A DNA stretch of 27,664 nt. Source: Sperchopsis tessellata. Its lineage: Eukaryota > Arthropoda > Insecta > Coleoptera > Hydrophilidae. Positions within the stretch are counted from its first letter, which is position 1. Each line of letters starts with the position of its first letter. Shown here in pieces: positions 20,752 to 27,664 of this stretch. The DNA is taken from positions 1 through 27,664 of the forward strand of contig JAWQRN010000625.1 of the NCBI GenBank assembly GCA_033557685.1, read 5' to 3'. Under the pieces are notes generated by a model, which was given only the letters and a program-made list of their open reading frames with translations, searched no databases and was not told where the DNA came from. Position numbers and translations under genes: made by a program.

Positions 20752-21545
20752 CCAGTATCCAAGAAGGTCTCGAACTCTGACACAGTATAAAAAACGTCAC
20801 TCAGTAAAAGTCTCCTCAATGATCTCTTAAAAGAATGCGCAGTATACAATTTAATTCACTGTTTCGGCAACCTAATAAACAGTTTTACAGCTTTATAGAA
20901 AGTACTGTTCAAATATTTAGTGCAATTCAGAATATCAGGTCTCAAATATTCCTTTCATCTAGTATTGTGTTGATGTACATGCAGGTTTCTCTCAAAACTG
21001 TATTGATTATTATAAACGTACACCAACATAGAAAATATATACAGAGATGAGACCGTCAGGATCCCACCATCACGAAACGCATACCTACAAGTTTCGTTGT
21101 GATCCAGGAAATACATGGAACGAATAACCCTCTTTTGGCACCTAAATATGATACCAGCATCCGCAGCATGACCCCAGAAATGAATGCCATACCTCAAAAA
21201 TAACTTAAAGTATGCATAGTATACCATCCTCAAAGTCTCAAAGTGACCACATCTCTCAAAACTCTAATTGCGTACACAGCAGAGCTCAATCTTGCGTTCA
21301 AATTCACGATAAGATCACCAAAGGAAAGACCCACATCCAACGTAATACCCAAAAAACTGCCACTCAGTGCCCGTTGTATAAGATTGCCACGAATATCAAT
21401 CCTCATATTTATGCGCAGCTGTTGGTGATACCCCTATTATTAAACACCATAAAATTTGTTTTAGACGTGTTCAACTTTAACTTATTGGAATTAAACCAAC
21501 TATCCAAAGAATCCACAACAGTACGATCCATAGCTATCAGACCTA
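20752..21545 (-). mobile_element. Non-LTR retrotransposon RT C-terminal fragment (CR1/jockey-like, no RNase H)
   Basis: On the minus strand: DSLDSWFNSNKLKLNTSKTNF and MVFN (about 21520-21450), then FLGITLDVGLSFGDLI and RLSSAVYAIRVLRDV near 21260-21350. A 92-codon frame (21233-20955) follows with MVYYAYFKLFLRYGIHFWG, FRCQKRVIRSM, CRYAFRDGGILTVSSLYI and HQHNTR. Shifted frames give KLFIRLPKQ and SFKRSLRRLLLSDVFYTVSEF before a TGA at about 20750. These are, in order, the motifs from just after the catalytic YADD to the end of CR1/jockey-type RTs (NxxKT..M.F, YLG..LD, YG...WG, LQKR.IR, FK..L...LL...FY.V.EF). Everything upstream is missing, which is the usual 5' truncation of LINEs. It is the best preserved LINE tail here. 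Confidence 0.9.
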
Positions 21546-22079
21546 GTAGCTAGAATACAATTTACCCTGTAGCAGACTCTGCGATGCGAAGTTAGAGTAG
21601 TTCTTTTACGCAGATCCATTGATGGGTCAATATTTATAACTTCTTCCCAGTTTCCATTCGAAAATATTTATCTTATAGGTAGAAACCTTGGGCGTATATT
21701 CCATATAATGATCTTGTACATTTTGACAGCAATGCCAAGAGATTGTTTGATAGCTCCAGGCGCATCGTTACAAAAACAATGGAATTTGTTTACCCAGCTT
21801 ATAGAAGTACTAAAACATAATAAAAATAACTATAAGATTGCCTATCATGAATATTATGACAAAACCAGACAAGTTCAATGACAATTTCGTTTTTATCAGG
21901 TTTTCTGTTATTTAAAAAGTATAGGTGCTAATAAAGCTTTATAACATGATGAGTTTAAAATTGTTAGACACTGAACTGGGAATAATATATGTAAGAAATA
22001 AGATAAAAAGTCTTTTGAAGGAAAAAAAAATAAGCGTGATATTTATCAAGAACCAACATCAACTTCAGAAACTACAGGT
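21546..22079. other. Gap left of the third hAT
   Basis: Mixed AT-rich sequence. A 64-codon frame at 21925-22119 runs into the hAT region and may be part of it. No confident call. Confidence 0.4.
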
Positions 22080-22450
22080 ACAGAAGAAAATAACAAGAGT
22101 AAGAATAAGGACGATCTAACATTAACACGATCTAAGAAAAAGAAGACGCAAGTCAATTTATTAGATGCTGAAGACTCAAAAGACGAAGATTTACTAAAAC
22201 TACAACCAAATTAATTAAAAATGTCAAACTGAAATGAAATGGAGATTTTTAATTGTTAAAGTGGTGGAAACTCAAGCCTGATTTATTTTCGAACTTTTCT
22301 CAATTAGCTCGTTTAGTTTTATTTTTTCCGACCTACAGTGCTACAAGCAAAGGCAACTTTTCTATAGCTGGATATCTCATCCAGGAGAGAAGAACACAGC
22401 TTAATCCGAAAACTGTGGATGATATATTTTTTTAGATAGCAACTTAGCGT
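22080..22450 (+). mobile_element. hAT (Ac-like) transposase C-terminal fragment
   Basis: A third and different hAT. A polar Ser/Glu/Lys-rich stretch with SKKKKTQVNLLDAEDSKDED at about 22130-22190 precedes the dimerisation domain. That domain reads LKWWKLKPDLFSNFSQLARL from 22256, then SATSKGNFSIAG (22336-22375; SATSER.FS.AG in active copies). YLIQERRTQLNPKTVDDIFF follows and, after a one-base slip in a T run, LDSNLA. This WW...SER.FS.AG...R..L.P..V..L.FL..NL arrangement is the classical hAT C-terminus. Catalytic residues upstream are not visible. Confidence 0.8.
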
Positions 22451-22534
22451 AATTTATGATTTATTGTATTATACTTGTTTTATTTTTGTTCTTATCTGTC
22501 TTTTTGTTTTTAAATATATTTTATTATATCTTTT

Positions 22535-22745
22535 GGCGGGTTGGATTTCAGGCCGGGTCTATAGTCATTTTTGTTGGTTGCGGGTATGACAAACCAGGAA
22601 AATGCGGGTCAATAGGCAGGTACGTACCCGTATCCTGCCTTAAAACTAGAAGTATGCGGTTTGTGGATCAGGCCCAGATTAGTTACAGCAGGTACGCGTC
22701 TGGTACGGTTTCAGAAAACTGCAGCCATGCAGCCTGCTAGTAATG
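22535..22745 (+). repeat. CGGGT-rich, GC-elevated region after the hAT, probable terminal region
   Basis: Repeated GCGGGT/CGGGT units (near 22537, 22555, 22580, 22604) plus an ACCCG on the other arm. A hairpin has GGCAGGTACG (22615-22624) pairing with CGTA(T)CCTGCC (22629-22639). It is much richer in G and C than the neighbourhood and lies directly downstream of the hAT coding remnant. Subterminal short repeats that bind transposase are known from hAT elements such as Ac, so this may be the 3' terminal region. The 94-codon frame across it is not considered a gene. Confidence 0.45.
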
Positions 22746-22789
22746 TCTTTGCATATTATCGACTTTCTAGAATGAAAATACTAATTTTG

Positions 22790-23170
22790 TAGGACTAATG
22801 ATGATCATGATACCTCAGAAATTGACCGTCTTCCATTATCAATAAGTAACATATGGAGGATAGATGACACCAAAAGTCCAAATATTAGTATAGAACAAGT
22901 CCATTTTATAAGTAGTAGCCAGCTGAACCTAATGCAAAGATACGTATGCCATTGACTTCTGGTACACATTTTCTAAATTCCTTGTCATAAAAAAATATGC
23001 CGAACAGAAAGATATCAGTCCGATTGTTTTAAACTTCGAAGATGTGAATTGCATTGTGATAATTGGGACTAAGTCCATGAAGCAATATCAGATGTAACTC
23101 TATCTATATTCCAGGATATCAGATTGAATCCTCATGAGAAAACATTTTGTTTTTATATGTGAGCTCGAAT
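22790..23170 (+). mobile_element. piggyBac-like transposase N-terminal scrap
   Basis: One frame reads NDDHDTSEIDRLPLSISNIW (22797-22857), resembling the acidic N-terminus and PLPL..IW stretch before the DDE domain of piggyBac transposases. Further on, IKKYAEQKDISPIV then FEDVNCIVIIGTKSM (about 22985-23080) resembles their N..YA.Q......++.E++.F+GIL...GY block. The tail (LYLYSRISD) fits the following ..YW.+.PD.. segment. The catalytic Asp residues would lie further downstream and were not found. By-eye similarity only. Confidence 0.5.
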
Positions 23171-23760
23171 CATTGAATGTAATATCATTAAGGAGGTAGT
23201 TTGAGCAAACAAAATGATATTTTATTTGCTTGCACTATAGAATTGTTTCAAAGGAATTCCAATAAAATATGTATTATTTTTTTTTGCTTACGACACACTT
23301 GGCTAAACTGGAGATCACTATTTGCCATAAATTATTGACACCTAGTGACCTAGATTATATGAACAGTTATTTTTTATGTTATCACAACTAGTTTTGAGGT
23401 GATTTTTTAGAAGCAACAAGCGAAAGTGATCACATGGAATAATTTTTAACGTAGACTCATATGCGAGTGAGCTTTAGAAGAAAATTGAATACATTCAAAA
23501 GGTGTAAAGTAAGGTTATGTGAGTATTGAAACCAATAGATGTGCTATGGTTATATATAAAAAATTTCGTCGAAAATATACAAACTAAGAAAGATTCTCAA
23601 GAGATAAAATTAAACGGATTTGATTGGATAAAAAAGTAAGAGGTCAATTGTCAATGAAATATTTAATTGTGTATAAAAAATGAAGAGGACCTCTTTAGCT
23701 GGGTAAGCTATCTGTTTGAGATTAGAAAATAAAAAAAAAAATAAAAAATATTGTCCTTCT
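23171..23760. other. Gap, possible further piggyBac sequence
   Basis: AT-rich with many stops. No block that I can place in a family. Confidence 0.4.
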
Positions 23761-23863
23761 ACAAAGTTTATTATACATACATAATATCACGACCGGTTTT
23801 GACCACATAAGGTCATTCTCAAGCCGTTGAGTTAGTGAAGGCAACAACACAACTAGTTGCCTT
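23761..23863 (-). mobile_element. Retroelement 3'-end-like segment with hairpin (PLE or SINE-like)
   Basis: On the minus strand: a palindrome AAGGCAAC/GTTGCCTT (23838-23863), then TTGAGAAT, the stem TGACC/GGTCA (23800-23815), then AAAACCGGTCGTGATA. After that come a TTTGTAGAAGG segment and an A-rich tail out to about 23730. The TTGAGAATGACC...GGTC.AAACCGGTCGTGATA layout recurs widely in insect dispersed repeats as far as I recall. Its TGAnnAT-stem-AAA core matches the motifs at 8115 and 11305. Confidence 0.45.
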
Positions 23864-24820
23864 GTTTATTTTTAAATTATGAAGATTATCCAATAAATAT
23901 CGATTTTTCTCTGTTTGAGAATCACTGGTCTTAGTTTCTATGCGTTTATAATTGTCTGCGTATGCACGCAAGTGTTATGTAGAAATTATACTGGGGGAAA
24001 ATTGGTTATTTATGACAAGCATCAGATTATTTTTTAATGTGTTCCTCGACGGTTTTCAGATCATGATACGGTACGTAATTAGACGTTGCAAGGACGAACA
24101 GAGATATGGCAGTGACCAGCCAGTGTTATATGCTCACTTTCCCTGTCATGCTCACTAAATTAGTTTAATTCATTAGGCCGGTGAGGCAATCGAAGAGGTG
24201 ATTATAAAAATGAAAAGTTTTTTAGTTAAGGATCTTGTTAGGTATTAATTGCACTCGAAGAACTATTAAACTTTTCTAATGAGAATCTTAAATGCTCTTT
24301 TGCCATGCTGATAGTTTAAATTGTTTTTAAAGTTGGCGCGTAATGGAACAACTAACCAAACTAATTAACAACCATTTAAAACTGGAGTACTCAAAAACTC
24401 GGAGAACACTGGCTATATTTTATTTGAGACTTGCAGATAAAATTATTTTACACGTAATTAATTTCTGATCAACCGTTAAGATACAGCTAATTTGAGCTTC
24501 ATCTAAAGAGTTCTATTTATGAATCGATAAAATATAAATAAACGTGCTAGAAAAGAGAAAATTTTGAAGTGCAGATGCAATAAAAATTTAATAATTAGAT
24601 GTACCAGAAGAATTTTTCGACCTAATTATTAACACGGCTATAAACATATTTTAAATTAATAGTGTTTATTTATATTGTTAGTGTACCAAATGTGCCGTTG
24701 AAAGACCAAAAAGCAGTATTACCGAAGTTTTTGCTAATTATGTCTTCTAATAAGACGTTTTTTAGTCTTGATTTCTACATGTTCATCTATATTGTGCGAG
24801 CCGAAAACATATTTTTCCTA
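23864..24820. other. Gap with no recognisable feature
   Basis: AT-rich. A 68-codon plus frame at 23952-24158 matches nothing I know. Confidence 0.5.
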
Positions 24821-24829
24821 AAACCTTGT

Positions 24830-25545
24830 AATAAAGGTGTCCCAATAAGAGCGCCGGATTTCGTTTTTGAATTTAACACATTATTTATTCGAAAAGTGAT
24901 AATATTTTTAGTTCGTGCAAGACAAATGCGCACCACGGATCTGCTGGCAAACAATTGCTCTTTTAATGAAATTTAAGATAACCTGGTTACATAATTGTTG
25001 GGTCAATTGTGGCAATAACAGGTTGTATTATCTGCTTTAAGCTCAATAATTGTTTGTGGCTTATTGACATATACATGCACCTTCAAATAACCCCAAAGTA
25101 AGAAATCGTATGGTGTCAATTCATACGATCTTGCTGGCCAATTCTGATTTTAGAAAAATTGTAGTTCACTAGCAGATGTTCCATTAACCAATTAACGACT
25201 TCGCTTAGCTTAAAATGGTTTTGAGTTCTTAGATCAGTTGGATATTGTAGGCATTCAGATCTAGATCTTTCGCGAGAATTCACTGTAAGGTGCTTCTTAA
25301 AACGTCTAACTCTTATGAATGATGATTAACTGATGTCCCTGGAGTTTCAGTAACACTTTCTTTCACTATAGCTATGTTTTTGTTTCCGCAATTTTTTTTT
25401 AATTTATCTTCGAATTGATGACTAATTTGACAATGGTCCATAGAAATAATTTTCGACCAAAAATCCACGAAGTTTACGAACTTTCCCTATTTTTATAATG
25501 AGTTTTAACAATAATAACGAGTTGTTCTTTCATGTAGCGTTTCAT
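24830..25545 (-). mobile_element. Internally deleted mariner-like (Tc1/mariner superfamily) element
   Basis: The start is the ATG at 25543-25545: MKRYMKEQLVIIVKTHYKN, the N-terminus of a common insect mariner-like transposase. The HTH and linker follow in shifting frames: TIVKLVI, SERKCY, then the HLTVNSRERSRSECLQYP..L stretch and VVNWLMEHLLVNYNFSK (about 25210-25155). At about 25145 this joins directly to NWPARSYELTPYDFLLWGYLK (W P.RSPDLTP.DFFLWG), then VHVYVNKPQTIIELKAD and the C-terminal KRAIVCQQIRGAHL block. The whole central segment with the first catalytic Asp and the Q.DGAPAH block, roughly 130 codons in intact relatives, is missing. The plus-strand frame at 24662-24976 is antisense to it. 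Confidence 0.8.
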
Positions 25546-27647
25546 TTTTACTAATCTCAAGATTGGCAGATGGTACATATGAAATTTTTAGATCTGGCAA
25601 CCTCATAAAAAATGGTACGAATTTTAAATCGCGTTATTGTGACACTCATTATAATACTAGTCCACACATCCAAGTCCTGCCTGAGTGCATGGAGTGGTTC
25701 ACACTGAACGAGCTTTTACCAGCGAGAAGATAATTTATAAATTGCCTTTTTTTATAAAATTTACTATTGAGTATATTTATTTTCACACTTTCATTATATA
25801 ATAGAGCGCGGTAATCCTCAGAATCACTCGTGTCGTAGTAATGTGAATAGTGAGCATTTTGCAGTCCACATCAATATGAAAGGACGACATTTTAAGTTTG
25901 AATTAATTTTATCATACTACCCCCATTTCTCTCTGACTATTTACAGGATTTGTTTTATGGTTTGTTCAAGATCCTAATGTATTAATTTATTTTAATGATC
26001 GCTTCAAATGTTTGTCGTAGCATAATCTTGTTCGTATCACTTATTTCATAAAACTAATTTTTCATTTGGTTGTTAAGCAGTTTTAGATACAGTTTGAGCC
26101 ATTTTATGATGGAATATTATATATTAAAATAATAATAAAGATACCGAAAATTTTTATTTCACAACTTCTTTTATGCTATTTTTGTCAACCATATATCTTT
26201 TTTATAGTATTTTATACATGGACATTTGTTTATTTTTTCCTCCAAGTATCATTAAATAATTGTATGTATGGCACTGGGATCAAGTTCATTTATCTCTAAT
26301 AATTTTAAAAAGATGAAGCAACATTAGGATTTAAACGAGGACACATTTATTTAAGTCAAGGAGCCCATCGTTGCGATTTTGACATAGACAATCGTAACAT
26401 CTACCACTCTTTAGAGGAGAGCCAGCAAAGGTGAGGCATTAAATACTTACAACATGGTATAACGTTGACTTATGTTGGATATCGCTTACCTGAAAGCAAG
26501 AACAGAAAATTAGTTTTATAACGATATAATGTACATTCGAATTCTTCGGTATTTTCTTTAAAATATAATTAAAATTTTATTATGATATTTATAAGCCTTA
26601 CAGATGCGATGTAAAATTGGAAGGGAAATTTAAGGTAAATACTCGTAGGTAACAATGGCCTGAGAAAAACCTTAAATATAACCCGTCAAGACTTTTACAT
26701 GTTTACGCAATACAGCGAAATTGACATAAAGCAGTTGCATAGTCCTTTGATCTCTACTTGTCTCGCATAGCTATCATATATTTCAAATTATATTTAAATT
26801 GCTCTTTTGTTCTATAATCCGTTATATTATATGGGTGGCTTATACAATGCTAATAAGTACAAAAACAGTACTCTAAATATCAAATTAGCAGCACTGTGAT
26901 ATCCAGTACGTTGTGATCATATAATTGAATGTTACTTAATTCAAATATCCCCAATTATAGCCCTTCTCAACATCATAAATATAAATTAAGTGCGTTAAAG
27001 TTCCAAAAAGTATGCTGACTAGACCAGTTGTGTTAAACACAGACAATGGACTACTAACGGCAAGGTCTATAGGCTTTGGCATGACACGTTGCTCCTGTAA
27101 CAACAAAGGTTTCAACTAAAGAAATAGTATTTTTTTCCTGATGCAGTATCTGCTATGGGATATTTTCTTCACTTTGCTATTTTAAACTTTTAGCAAGAAT
27201 ATGTTGTAGTGATGAGAGAGATAAGATGATTGTTTTTGAATTGTAGCACTCGATTCACAGGTCATCTTCACAAATAACGAAATAAATGGTTTAGGTAGAG
27301 ATTTTCAAACGCTTTCTAAAAATGTTGCACAGATTTTGTGGGAAAAACCAACTGGCTCAAGGAGCATTGTTTGCTTGCTACAGAAGCTCTGAGAACGATT
27401 TATTGTGCACATTTCCCCAAGAAAGATTTTGGCGTAATAAATTTGGAGTAGAACAATAAAATGCCTTGGTCGGTAGAGTTTTCTCACTCTGTTCACGCCA
27501 ACGATAAATGTAAAAATTTTGAATTATAGTTAATAAAATATCATGAACTCAAATCAATGGCTATCTTAAAATCATTTGTATGCTATTGGACTTATATATT
27601 ATACAAAATTAATAATGACCTGAATGGTGGAAACAGGAGGCTATATA
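25546..27647. other. Long gap, no recognisable element
   Basis: AT-rich. A minus-strand frame without ATG (about 25872-25664) reads HYYDTSDSEDYRALLYNES and SKFYKKRQFINYLLAGK; it is unidentified. The 63-codon minus frame at 27305-27496 is also unidentified. I see no tRNA, rRNA or tandem array. Confidence 0.5.
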
Positions 27648-27664
27648 AATTATATATATATATA
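27648..27664. repeat. TA-rich run at window end
   Basis: A short TATATA tract closes the window, mirroring the (AT)n at the start. Confidence 0.85.

Noticed and set aside
22456..22740. 94-codon frame with a hydrophobic start
   Set aside because: The first third is T-rich low complexity and the rest lies on the CGGGT repeat region. No family is recognised.
24662..24976. 104-codon plus-strand frame
   Set aside because: Antisense to the C-terminal blocks of the deleted mariner-like transposase.
1..27664. CRISPR array, operon, phage or other prokaryotic system
   Set aside because: No regularly spaced repeats and no compact gene strings. All recognisable coding text is from eukaryotic transposable elements.

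Overview
The window looks like repeat-rich, AT-rich nuclear DNA from an animal, most likely an insect or other arthropod. It contains no intact gene. The longest open frame is 159 codons and belongs to a dead retrotransposon. Every stretch that reads like protein is a decayed piece of a transposable element: mariner and other Tc1/mariner-superfamily transposases, PIF/Harbinger with a MADF partner, hAT, a probable piggyBac, several non-LTR retrotransposons (LINEs) and Penelope-like elements (PLEs). This mix is typical of large insect genomes. I saw no bacterial features such as operons, CRISPR arrays or insertion sequences, and no rRNA or tRNA gene. All family calls come from reading translated motifs by eye, because no database search was possible.

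Layout, left to right. An (AT)n run (1-52) abuts a truncated hAT transposase (64-790, +). A LINE reverse-transcriptase scrap with a tandemly duplicated YADD segment follows (1224-1810, +). A LINE endonuclease fragment on the minus strand (1983-2590) lies head-to-head with a long RTE-like LINE on the plus strand (2600-5059). After a faint Tc1 scrap (5145-5425) comes a long non-coding gap and a second hAT (6700-8105, +). A PLE on the minus strand (8565-9850) is interrupted by a roughly 310-bp PLE-derived unit with an 18-bp target-site duplication. A second copy of that unit lies inverted about 750 bp away (10467-10777, +).

The centre holds a mariner HTH scrap (11880-12140, +), a short LINE RT scrap (12577-12785, +), a D34D mariner (13365-14277, -), a different Tc1/mariner-superfamily transposase (14455-15040, -) and a PIF/Harbinger pair converging tail to tail (MADF 15470-15595, +; transposase 15944-16546, -). 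The right half has two LINE 3' regions on the minus strand (19213-20095 with RNase H; 20752-21545 RT C-terminus), a third hAT (22080-22450, +) followed by a CGGGT-rich terminal region, a piggyBac-like scrap (22790-23170, +) and an internally deleted mariner-like element (24830-25545, -). The last 2 kb show nothing recognisable.

The pieces do not work together as a system; this is a graveyard of nested and adjoining insertions. The points most worth checking are the repeated PLE-derived unit with its shared 5' end and clean duplication, and a recurring TGAnnAT-hairpin-(G/A)AAA motif that resembles the hammerhead-ribozyme layout known from PLEs.
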